Assembly (NCBI GenBank): GCA_903905685.1
Contig: CAIVHI010000253.1
Span: forward strand, 1 to 22,013
Length of the DNA: 22,013 nt
Source of the DNA: an uncultured Bacteroidota bacterium
GTDB taxonomy: Bacteria; Bacteroidota; Bacteroidia; Chitinophagales; Chitinophagaceae
Reading direction: 5' to 3'
Below, one piece after another: positions 15,148-22,013 of the stretch (positions are counted from its first letter, which is position 1; each line of letters starts with the position of its first letter). The translations under genes were made by a program, and so were the position numbers. The notes beneath the pieces are model-generated. The model was not told the DNA's origin. It did no database searches and was given only the letters and a program-made list of their open reading frames with translations.

Positions 15148-16110
15148 ATGCACACGCACGACCACGGCCATAGCCACCACAACCACGACCACAGCGGCCA
15201 TGACCATGGGCACCATCATGGGCACCACCACCATGCGGTGCCGGCCAATGCGGGCACTGCCTTTTTGGTAGGCATTGCCTTGAACGGGCTCTACGTGGTG
15301 ATTCAGGCCGCAACCGGGCTTTACAGCCACAGTATGGCCATGCTGGCCGATGCCGGCCACAACCTGAGCGATGTGGCCGCCCTTGCACTTTCTTTTTGGG
15401 CACTGAGTTGGGCCAAGAAGAAGAGCACGGCCTCCTTCACCTATGGCTACAAAAAAACGACCATCTTGGCTGCACTCACCAATGCGGTGGTGCTGTTAGT
15501 TACCATCGGGGTGTTGGGCTATGAATCTGTGGCGCGAATCTTTGCACCGCAACCTGTAGAGGGTGGCACGGTGGCCATTGTGGCCGCCATCGGCATCGTC
15601 ATCAACTTGGGCTCGGCCATGCTGTTCTTCCGCGATAAAGACCACGACCTCAATACCAAGGGGGCCTTCCTGCACCTGCTTACCGATGCACTGGTATCGC
15701 TGGCGGTGGTGGTAGCGGGCATCATCATCAAGTTTACGGGTTGGTATTGGATAGATGGGGTAATCAGTCTGGTGGTGCTGCTGGTCATCTTGGGTGGCAC
15801 GTGGTCGCTCCTGACAGGCAGCCTGAAAATGTCGCTCGATGCCGTGCCGGACAACATTGCCCTGCCCAAAATCGAAAAAATCATCCTTGGGGTAAAGGGT
15901 GTGGAGAGTATGCACCACCTGCACGTTTGGGCCATGAGCACTACCGAAAACGCACTCACCACGCACGTTGTGGTGGACGATGCCTTGGCATTCGAGCGCA
16001 AGCTGCACGTCATCCACGACATCAAGCACCAACTGCTGCACCACAACATCACCCATGCCACCATCGAAATGGAATCGGTGGCTTTACCATGCCACGATGC
16101 TGCGTGCTAG
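15148..16110 (+). CDS. Cation diffusion facilitator (CzcD/ZitB-like Zn2+/Co2+/Cd2+ exporter)
   Basis: This 320-residue inner-membrane protein exports divalent metal ions, most likely Zn2+, in exchange for protons. It opens with a histidine-rich cytoplasmic segment (17 His in the first 29 residues), which probably binds metal. Six membrane segments follow. The two metal-site motifs of the family are present: DAGHNLSD (H71, D75) in TM2 and HLLTDAL in TM5. A C-terminal cytoplasmic domain has GVESMHHLHVWAMS and ends in an HATIEME strand and PCHDAAC. Members of this family form dimers. It sits alone with its own promoter-like element; no metal-responsive operator was identified. Confidence 0.93.
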   Translation: MHTHDHGHSHHNHDHSGHDHGHHHGHHHHAVPANAGTAFLVGIALNGLYVVIQAATGLYSHSMAMLADAGHNLSDVAALALSFWALSWAKKKSTASFTYGYKKTTILAALTNAVVLLVTIGVLGYESVARIFAPQPVEGGTVAIVAAIGIVINLGSAMLFFRDKDHDLNTKGAFLHLLTDALVSLAVVVAGIIIKFTGWYWIDGVISLVVLLVILGGTWSLLTGSLKMSLDAVPDNIALPKIEKIILGVKGVESMHHLHVWAMSTTENALTTHVVVDDALAFERKLHVIHDIKHQLLHHNITHATIEMESVALPCHDAAC

Positions 16111-16143
16111 GTAGACCTATGGGCTCTGAGCATGCGTTGTGGC

Positions 16144-16857
16144 TCAACGCAAATCTACCACCTCAACACCAGGGTGTTCTTTGGCTACCCAAGTAAAGTA
16201 ACTGTCGGGGATATTGCTGTCCGGGGTGAAGTTGCTGACGAAATATTTATAGTTGTTGCCGTTTTTCTCCCAAATGTTACCCCCTACTATGATGGTGGAG
16301 GCTTTGTCTACCAGCAACTCGATTTTCGTGAATTTCTTCTTGGCGTCCAAGGGTTGCAGTTCAATCACGTCGCAGGTTTTGCCTTGTTCCTTACGCTCGC
16401 CCTTGTAGGTATACCTGTATTCCTTATCGTAAAAATTAGAGAACAGCTTGGCGGGAGATATGGTTTGCTCGTCGGGGTTATAGGTGCTCACATTCACCTC
16501 TTTCGACTCCTTATTGTAGGTCCACACTGTTTTGGTGTCGCAAATGATTTCCTGACCGCTCAGCAGCACATGGTATTTTTGGCCTTTAAGGGAGAGAGAC
16601 CCCTTCTTGGTATCGTTCACTTTACCACCCTTGCCGCCGGTGAGGCTCAGGGTGAAGTTGGCCTTCAACGACTTCAGGCTGCCCACTTTCTTGGTAACGG
16701 CATCGAGCACCGCCTTGGCCTTAGGGTCGTTTTGGGCGGCTACAGGTGTTGTATGCAACAAGGAAACCGCAGTCATGCAAAGCCCCAAAACGAGGGCCGG
16801 GAACGAAGAAGTGCTGTATGGGCTACGGGATGCGAAGTATGTAGACTGTTTAACCAT
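16144..16857 (-). CDS. LolA-like outer-membrane lipoprotein carrier protein
   Basis: This 237-residue protein has an N-terminal signal peptide (hydrophobic stretch SFPALVLGLCMTAVSLLHTT, then VAAQNDP). The mature part matches Bacteroidota LolA: KAKAVLDAVTKKVGSLKSLK, a GQKYHVLLSGQEIICDTKTV strand pair, WTYNKESKEV, and the marker SPAKLFSNFYDKEY. LolA carries lipoproteins across the periplasm from the LolCDE release complex to the outer membrane. The ATG at 16857 is chosen because a signal peptide and a well-placed promoter support it; the longer frame to 16926 runs through that promoter. Convergent with the CDF gene, 33 bases apart. Confidence 0.87.
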   Translation of the reverse strand: MVKQSTYFASRSPYSTSSFPALVLGLCMTAVSLLHTTPVAAQNDPKAKAVLDAVTKKVGSLKSLKANFTLSLTGGKGGKVNDTKKGSLSLKGQKYHVLLSGQEIICDTKTVWTYNKESKEVNVSTYNPDEQTISPAKLFSNFYDKEYRYTYKGERKEQGKTCDVIELQPLDAKKKFTKIELLVDKASTIIVGGNIWEKNGNNYKYFVSNFTPDSNIPDSYFTWVAKEHPGVEVVDLR

Positions 16858-16869
16858 TATTGATGTTTC

Positions 16870-16895
16870 TAAAGTTACGATATTTTCTAAAGCAA
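16870..16895 (-). promoter_or_regulatory. Putative promoter of the lolA-like gene
   Basis: On the reverse strand TTG (16893-16895) is followed 18 bases on by TAACTTTA (16870-16877), near the Bacteroidota -33/-7 arrangement, 12 bases before the ATG. A second box, TATCTTCG, lies further upstream at about 16907-16914. Confidence 0.45.
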
Positions 16896-17129
16896 TTTTT
16901 CGGCGAAGATAACGATGTTGCCGCAATTGGACCGCCGATTAGGACTGTTTGATAGCCAAGTATAACATAAAATCAGTCATTCTATGTAGTTCGATGACAT
17001 TATCTCGATAAACCACATACAAGACGATTCGAGGGCTTCCGTGCAACTGGCTGCTTTTTGCAATAAGGGAGGGTTTTAACTATGTACGGCCAAAATGGGT
17101 ATTCCAAGCTGTAATTGGGTAACTATTTC

Positions 17130-17137
17130 TATATTTG
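17130..17137 (+). promoter_or_regulatory. Putative -7 element (TATATTTG) for the DUF3822-rsmD-coaD operon
   Basis: TATATTTG matches TAnnTTTG exactly, 11 bases before the preferred ATG. The nearest TTG (17115) is closer than the usual -33 spacing. Confidence 0.5.
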
Positions 17138-17148
17138 CGGTAGATTTT

Positions 17149-17985
17149 ATGGAGGAGGAACTCAAGAGCGAAAATCTGCTGCAGGTTTACAACGTTGGAG
17201 ACGTGGAGGTACTGCCTTCGCAGGTAGACATGACGCTCTGCGTCGTGGTGAGGCGCGGCATGCTCGTAGCGGGTTTCAATCCCCAAAAAGATTTGCTGAC
17301 CATACGCTATCATGGTTATGAAGCCCATAAAACCGTGTGGGATGTTGAATTTTTCAGTCAGGTAGCCCGCACGGAACCCATCTTGGAAGCACCCGAAAAG
17401 GTGCGTGCCGTATTTGTGCTTGGCGACAAAAACATGGTCATCCCCAACGACCTCTACAAAGAGCAGCATGCCAAGGTGTGGCTGCGCCAAATACACTACA
17501 TAGAGCATGACGATGTGGTTGAAGCCTTCCCGTTGGAGCAAGACCGCGCCATGTATATGTTGGCCATTCCCGGCGATGTGAAGAATTGGATAGCCGGCAA
17601 GTTTGCGAACGCAAGCATTCGGTCGCTGGCAGAGTACCAATTCCTGAAACCGCCCAAGATAGGGTTGTGCCTGCAATCGTGTGTCACCGCCGAGCAAGTG
17701 TGCTGCACCCTGCATATAGATGGCAACTTGCTGTGGCACAAAGTGATGGATTACACTGCCGCCGAAGACATCGTATTCGAAGGCAAGTTCCTGTGTAAAG
17801 AGAACAACTACTTTGCCACCAAGCTCACCATATTGTTCAATGCCCTTACGGGTGGCGAGTTCCCGGTGCTGAACGACTATTCGCAATATTATCCTGCCAT
17901 GAAGTCGGGAGAAGGGGCCCGGATTCATGAACCATGGGACGCACCGGTGGCCCTCATCAAACAACTGTTGTCGTGCGTATTGTAA
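17149..17985 (+). CDS. DUF3822 family protein
   Basis: This 278-residue protein matches the Bacteroidota DUF3822 family, which is typically encoded directly before rsmD and coaD. Members have an actin-like-fold appearance, but no function is established. Visible features are a VDMTLCVVVRRGMLVAGF strand pair, RAVFVLGDKNMVIPNDLY and a late SVLL-type strand region FATKLTILFNALTG. No signal peptide or membrane helix. ATG 17149 is preferred over an upstream in-frame ATG at 17095, which would lie before the promoter-like TATATTTG. Its end overlaps the rsmD start by 13 bases. Confidence 0.85.
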   Translation: MEEELKSENLLQVYNVGDVEVLPSQVDMTLCVVVRRGMLVAGFNPQKDLLTIRYHGYEAHKTVWDVEFFSQVARTEPILEAPEKVRAVFVLGDKNMVIPNDLYKEQHAKVWLRQIHYIEHDDVVEAFPLEQDRAMYMLAIPGDVKNWIAGKFANASIRSLAEYQFLKPPKIGLCLQSCVTAEQVCCTLHIDGNLLWHKVMDYTAAEDIVFEGKFLCKENNYFATKLTILFNALTGGEFPVLNDYSQYYPAMKSGEGARIHEPWDAPVALIKQLLSCVL

Positions 17986-18521
17986 GCGGTGCTTTTGGTG
18001 GCCGGCGGTTTAGTCCGCCGGCGAAGATACCGGCACGTCCCACCACCGAGTTGGCTCGCGAGGGCCTATTCAACATTCTGAATAGCGTTGTGGACTTTGA
18101 TGGGCTGAAGACCTTGGACCTCTTTGGCGGCACCGGCAGCGTAACCTACGAACTGGCATCCCGCGGTGCAGTAGACCTCACCATTGTGGAACGCGACCGC
18201 ACCACCACCGACTTCATCAAAAAAACACTGACCGACCTGGACATTGCCGACATCGTGCGGTTGGTGAAGGACGACGCCTTCAAATTCCTGAAACAGTGCA
18301 CCGACCAATTCGACTTCATTTTTGCCGACCCACCCTATGCGCTCGCCAATATGGACGAAGTGCCGAAACTGGTTTTAGAGCACCACCTGTTGCTACCCGG
18401 CGGCATCTTCGTGTTGGAGCACAGCGGCCGCAACGACTATCAGCTTCATCCCTGCTTTTGGAGGATGAAAAACTACGGTACCACCATCTTTACTTTTTTC
18501 CGCAATCCGACAGCACCTTGA
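17973..18521 (+). CDS. rsmD: 16S rRNA (guanine(966)-N(2))-methyltransferase RsmD
   Basis: This 182-residue enzyme uses SAM to methylate G966 of 16S rRNA. Family motifs are clear: the N-terminal RIVSGAFGGRRF, RPTTELAREGLFNIL, the SAM-binding LDLFGGTGSVTYELASRG, IVERD, and the catalytic FADPPYAL. The family usually starts at MRIISG; here the codon at that place is GTG (17973), giving a 13-base overlap with DUF3822. An ATG at 17934 would add 13 unrelated residues. coaD begins 1 base after its stop, so the three genes form an operon. Confidence 0.93.
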   Translation: MRIVSGAFGGRRFSPPAKIPARPTTELAREGLFNILNSVVDFDGLKTLDLFGGTGSVTYELASRGAVDLTIVERDRTTTDFIKKTLTDLDIADIVRLVKDDAFKFLKQCTDQFDFIFADPPYALANMDEVPKLVLEHHLLLPGGIFVLEHSGRNDYQLHPCFWRMKNYGTTIFTFFRNPTAP

Positions 18522-18522
18522 T

Positions 18523-18981
18523 ATGGAACGCATTTGTCTGTTTCCCGGCACCTTCGACCCCATCACATTGGGGCACCTCGACATCATCCACCGCGCCCTG
18601 CCCCTGTTCGACCAACTGGTGATAGGCATTGGCACCAATGCATCGAAGCAGCCCATGTTTACCGTGGAGCAACGAACGGCTTGGATATCCGAAATCTTCA
18701 AAAACGACCCACGTATCTCGGTGGCCGGCTACTCGGGCCTCACCATAGACTTTTGCAACCGCCTGAATGCCAAGTTCATCCTGCGCGGCATTCGCTACAT
18801 CAGCGATTTCGAGTACGAAAAAGCCATCGCCGACATGAACCGAATGTTGGCTCCCGACATAGAGACCATCTTCCTCACCTGCTCTCCCGTCTACTCCACC
18901 ATCTCGTCTACATTGGTGCGCGACGTCATCCGCAACAACGGGAATGCCCGGATGTTCCTGCCTGATGAGGTGAGGTTTTGA
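18523..18981 (+). CDS. coaD: Phosphopantetheine adenylyltransferase (CoaD/PPAT)
   Basis: This 152-residue enzyme makes dephospho-CoA from 4'-phosphopantetheine and ATP, the fourth step of CoA synthesis. It has the nucleotidyltransferase motif FPGTFDPITLGHLDII with the T/HxGH signature (TLGH), the FILRGIRYISDFEYE segment, and the C-terminal SSTLVRDVI. The length matches the family (about 160 residues). It is the last gene of the operon and ends 30 bases from the oppositely oriented surface protein gene, with no clear terminator between. Confidence 0.96.
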   Translation: MERICLFPGTFDPITLGHLDIIHRALPLFDQLVIGIGTNASKQPMFTVEQRTAWISEIFKNDPRISVAGYSGLTIDFCNRLNAKFILRGIRYISDFEYEKAIADMNRMLAPDIETIFLTCSPVYSTISSTLVRDVIRNNGNARMFLPDEVRF

Positions 18982-19011
18982 ATGGGTTATTTCTTTACGA
19001 CGAATGTTCCA

Positions 19012-22000
19012 CTACCGTTTCAGTACAACGAGTTTGCCCCTGCCCACCAAGCCGCCGCCGCAGGTAGCGGTATAGGTGTATATGCCGGCGGGCACGTTAG
19101 ATGAGTTCCATGGAATGGAACCCGCAGTGCCGGCGGCATAGGTAGAAAATACGGTTTCACCCAAAACATTCGTTATGGCAACCGTGACTCCCAAGCCATC
19201 CGTCCCCACCAAATTGTAGTTGAAGGTAACCTGCCCACCGGTAGGGTTGGGGTAGGCGGTAAACCTGTTTTCCGAGTTGGTGCTCACATTGGGATAAGAC
19301 ACTCCGGCATACTGCCTGATATGGCCGTGCCCCTTGGGGTGCGATGGACGCAGTTGCAACGAGCCGCCGTTCCATGCGAAGAAGCAGGGGTTGGCGAAGA
19401 CGGGAGTCTGACCGGGGTTGTAGATGTGTGAGGTATTGACAATCATTTGCTCCGCCATATTGTTGTTGCTCACGATGAAATGGGTGGTATCGAGCATGGC
19501 GATCTGACCGGGAGTGAGCTCGCCAATATGGGCCCCTTGCCGCTCCGCCGGCAATAGCGTGTTGTATAGTGTGGCAAATGTTTGCTGCGTATTTTTGTCT
19601 GCATCCATTGCGGCCATGGCAAGGGGCATATTGGCCACCAAGTTGGTCGCCACATCGTAGTTGCCCATGGCGTTGTTGTAGCCCATGCGTGCATAATAAC
19701 TCCAATCTCCGCCTATGTTTTGCAGCCATTGGTCTACGTCCTGCAGGTGCGAGTATTGAATGTTGGGGTCGGTGAGGTAGTAGAGGCCGGTGGAGTCGAG
19801 GTCGGCTTGCGGGAGGGTGACCGGGTCGGGAGATTTCAGGGCGGAAATGATGATGTTGCCCAAAATGCCCATGTCGGTTTGGGCCAGCATCATGGCACCT
19901 TCCAATTGGGTGCGTGCGGATATGGTCTGCCCGTATACCGCCAAGCTATCCAAGTCGTCGTTGGTGAGGTAGTAGTCGTTGTCTTGCAGGTAGGCCAAAA
20001 ACGAGTTGTCGTGCAGGTCGTCGGGATTCTGTTCCAACACGTTCATGAATTGGGCATAGGACAGCAAGCCGTAGTCGGCCACCATGGTGAGTGCCGCTTG
20101 CGACAGGTAGGGAGATGCCGAAAGGAGGGTTTGGTAGAGGTCTCCGGCAACGGTGTCGGTTGCAATGATGTTGTCTAAGGAGTCGGGATTGCCCAAGTCC
20201 ATCAAGGCAGTTTCCGTGCCTTGCGAGATTTGCAATTGCAACTGCATTCCCAAGAATGCGTGCTCCAACGAATCCAACACCTGCACATTCTTTGCGGTAG
20301 CGGCGAACGCGCCATAGCCCGCCCCCATTGCATTGGCCGATGCAGCCCCGCCACCCGAGCCTGTGGGCACCGATATGTGCGGACAGGTGTTGCCTGCCGT
20401 TATGGGCAGGAGTATCACATTGCCCAACGACGAGCTTGGGCGCTCGGTGCTTGAGTTGGCGGTGTCGTAGTAATACGTGATGGGGAAGCTCCAGCCATTG
20501 ACGATATTGTTGGTGGAACCCGAATACGTGTTTCGTGCCGAAATGCCCATGGCGCCGTTGCCTTGAAACGGGTCTATGCCCTCTGAGCAGGCTACGGATG
20601 CCATGCCTGTACCATCGTTCAGCACCATGATGTCGGTACTGTTGCCGGCAAATTGGTTGCACAGCACTTGGAGCCCGTGAATGACGGCTCCCGAGCATGG
20701 CCCCCAATTTTTGCCTACGGCACAAACACCCTCCACAAGACTGTCGAACACGTTGCTGTAAACGACGTTGGAACTTGCTCCCGTATTGTCGGCTACCACG
20801 CCGTAGTTGTACCAATTGGCAAGGCCGTTGGGCTTACCGAGGAATTGGTTGGACTCGATGGTGAATTGCGCGGTGTTCTTGGTATAGATGCCTATGTTCT
20901 GCATGCAGGCGCTGTTGGCGGCCGAAACCGGCACGTAGTTCACCGCCGTGCCATTGCCCACCTTGAAGATGCACGAGGTGGTGGTGACGTTGTTGTTGGC
21001 CAATGCCAGCACACCCACGCCGACGGAGTCGAAAAACGCCTGACTGATATTGATGGTTTGGTCGGAACTCGCAACGCCCTCGATGTCGAGACCGTTGCCG
21101 AGGCCGCAAAAGCGGGGGAAGACGGTGCTCGCCGCGCCCGACCCTACCGGCGTGTAGGGCCATACCGAAAAGCTGGACAGCGAGGAATAAATGCCGTTGC
21201 CCGTGCCTTTGTCGAGTGCATTGGTGTCTTGGTTCAGGAATCTGCAGCCGGCAAACACCACGCCGTTCACTTGGTACAGCTTCACATGGTAGGGCATAGG
21301 ATAGTTCATGTGGTCGCCCTTGTAGTTGTTGTCGATATTGAAGGTGCAGTTGTAGAAATAGGACAGGTTGGGGCCATACGCGCCCGAATAGTTGTAGGTG
21401 TTGAGGAGCACCGCAGCATGGTTGTTGAGGAACACGCTGTTTTGGGCCTGAATGATGCCCCCATTGCAGTCGCAGGCATCTACGGAGTCCGACACCCCGA
21501 CCATGGCATGTTGTATGGTGCTGTTCAGGATGGCCACCGACCCTTGGATGGCGAGGGTTTGCGCCGCCCCCGAGCCTTTCACAACTATGCCTTGCCAGAA
21601 GCAGGAACCGCAATCGTTGGTAAGCACCGAGTTTTTGACCACGAGGCGGGCACCTGGCTCTACGGTGATGGTTCCTGATTTTGGCATTAAAATGGTATTG
21701 TCCGATATCGTCAAGGTTGCCCCTGTCTGAATGTCGATGTTTCCATTAAATTCGAGAGTGCCCGACGGAAACGTAGTATTGGTCGATATCACGGTGGTAG
21801 GGTTGGCAATAGTGCTGGGCTCATAAAGGTCGGATGCCCAAATGCTCCTGCCATAAGTGGCCACAAACAACTTTCCTTGACAATAATTGATTTTTATGTC
21901 GGTTACAAATACATTGGGAAACCACGTCCCTGTAGCCGTGCCATTATTGAAGCAGATCCATTGCACTCCATAATTAGGGGCGGAGGCATTGAAACTACTG

Positions 22001-22013
22001 AAATCGCAAACAT
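19012..22013 (-). CDS. Large T9SS-exported surface protein, partial (N-terminus beyond right edge)
   Basis: The reverse strand is open from the right edge to a TAG at 19012-19014, about 1000 codons. The part nearest the edge looks like the last blade of a beta-propeller: WFPNVFVTDIKINYCQGKL then FVATYGRSIWASDLYEP, as in Bacteroidota sortilin/BNR-like proteins. Next comes a long Asn/Gly/Ser/Val-rich stretch typical of right-handed parallel beta-helices (for example IVVKGSGAAQTLAIQGSVAI and NSTIQHAMVGVSD). An alpha-helical, Asp/Leu-rich part follows (LSQAALTMVADYGLLSYAQF). The last ~90 residues, from NRFTAYPNPTGGQVTFNYNL to GRGKLVVLKR, form a T9SS type A sorting domain. It should be surface-attached or secreted. 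Function is unknown; polysaccharide binding or adhesion is conceivable. An internal GTG at 21966 is not the true start. Confidence 0.88.
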   Translation of the reverse strand, partial: VCDFSSFNASAPNYGVQWICFNNGTATGTWFPNVFVTDIKINYCQGKLFVATYGRSIWASDLYEPSTIANPTTVISTNTTFPSGTLEFNGNIDIQTGATLTISDNTILMPKSGTITVEPGARLVVKNSVLTNDCGSCFWQGIVVKGSGAAQTLAIQGSVAILNSTIQHAMVGVSDSVDACDCNGGIIQAQNSVFLNNHAAVLLNTYNYSGAYGPNLSYFYNCTFNIDNNYKGDHMNYPMPYHVKLYQVNGVVFAGCRFLNQDTNALDKGTGNGIYSSLSSFSVWPYTPVGSGAASTVFPRFCGLGNGLDIEGVASSDQTINISQAFFDSVGVGVLALANNNVTTTSCIFKVGNGTAVNYVPVSAANSACMQNIGIYTKNTAQFTIESNQFLGKPNGLANWYNYGVVADNTGASSNVVYSNVFDSLVEGVCAVGKNWGPCSGAVIHGLQVLCNQFAGNSTDIMVLNDGTGMASVACSEGIDPFQGNGAMGISARNTYSGSTNNIVNGWSFPITYYYDTANSSTERPSSSLGNVILLPITAGNTCPHISVPTGSGGGAASANAMGAGYGAFAATAKNVQVLDSLEHAFLGMQLQLQISQGTETALMDLGNPDSLDNIIATDTVAGDLYQTLLSASPYLSQAALTMVADYGLLSYAQFMNVLEQNPDDLHDNSFLAYLQDNDYYLTNDDLDSLAVYGQTISARTQLEGAMMLAQTDMGILGNIIISALKSPDPVTLPQADLDSTGLYYLTDPNIQYSHLQDVDQWLQNIGGDWSYYARMGYNNAMGNYDVATNLVANMPLAMAAMDADKNTQQTFATLYNTLLPAERQGAHIGELTPGQIAMLDTTHFIVSNNNMAEQMIVNTSHIYNPGQTPVFANPCFFAWNGGSLQLRPSHPKGHGHIRQYAGVSYPNVSTNSENRFTAYPNPTGGQVTFNYNLVGTDGLGVTVAITNVLGETVFSTYAAGTAGSIPWNSSNVPAGIYTYTATCGGGLVGRGKLVVLKR

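Noticed and set aside
15148..15240. Repetitive CAC/CAT-rich stretch as a possible DNA repeat array
   Set aside because: It encodes the His-rich N-terminus of the metal transporter and is explained by protein composition.
15496..16064. Two reverse-strand open frames inside the CDF gene
   Set aside because: The forward frame has complete CDF motifs and membrane segments; the reverse frames have none.
16858..17148. Search for tRNA or small gene between lolA and DUF3822
   Set aside because: Only promoter-like elements were seen; no cloverleaf or supported frame was found in these ~290 bases.
17080..17964. Reverse-strand frame opposite the DUF3822 gene
   Set aside because: Long but without recognisable motifs, while the forward frame fits DUF3822 and is coupled to rsmD.

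Overview
The window reads as a chromosome segment of a Bacteroidota bacterium, probably from the Chitinophagales/Sphingobacteriia side. The evidence is two proteins with type IX secretion (T9SS) C-terminal sorting domains, a Bacteroidota-style RHS protein, TAnnTTTG-type -7 promoter elements in front of many genes, few Shine-Dalgarno sites, and the block DUF3822-rsmD-coaD. Base composition is GC-rich in housekeeping genes (41 G+C of 60 in 11101-11160) and drops in one cassette (24 of 60 in 13141-13200 and in 14761-14820). These are hand counts of single lines, not a full profile.

Layout. 1-1100 (-): core of an RHS-repeat protein running off the left edge and lacking the usual N-terminal repeats. 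1369-4784 (+): a tightly coupled triad of vWA protein, PP2C-like phosphatase and Ser/Thr-kinase-like protein with a helix-hairpin-helix, matching the YegL-YegK-YegI (TerY-P) type of signalling module. 4781-6118 (-): DEAD-box RNA helicase whose stop codon overlaps that of the kinase. 6315-7205 (-): secreted T9SS protein with a CX4CH motif and a strong terminator. 7412-8470 (+): trmB and an alkyltransferase-like DNA repair protein. 8486-9452 (-): DUF721 protein and a metallophosphoesterase. 9801-12381 (+): the conserved rpsO-pnp pair. 12398-12889 (-): unrecognised protein whose 3' end contains the pnp terminator. 13114-14871 (+): AT-richer three-gene operon (TIGR04255-like protein, small unknown protein, unknown protein with an NTCDIS motif). 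15148-16110 (+): His-rich cation diffusion facilitator. 16144-16857 (-): LolA-like lipoprotein carrier. 17149-18981 (+): DUF3822, rsmD, coaD operon. 19012-22013 (-): C-terminal ~1000 residues of a large T9SS-exported beta-propeller/beta-helix protein that enters from the right edge.

Most of the window is ordinary core genome for translation, RNA decay, tRNA/rRNA methylation, CoA synthesis, lipoprotein transport and metal efflux. The accessory parts are the RHS fragment, the kinase/phosphatase/vWA triad, the low-GC cassette and the giant surface protein. The best candidate for something undescribed is the low-GC three-gene cassette at 13114-14871. No tRNA, rRNA, CRISPR array or insertion sequence was seen.
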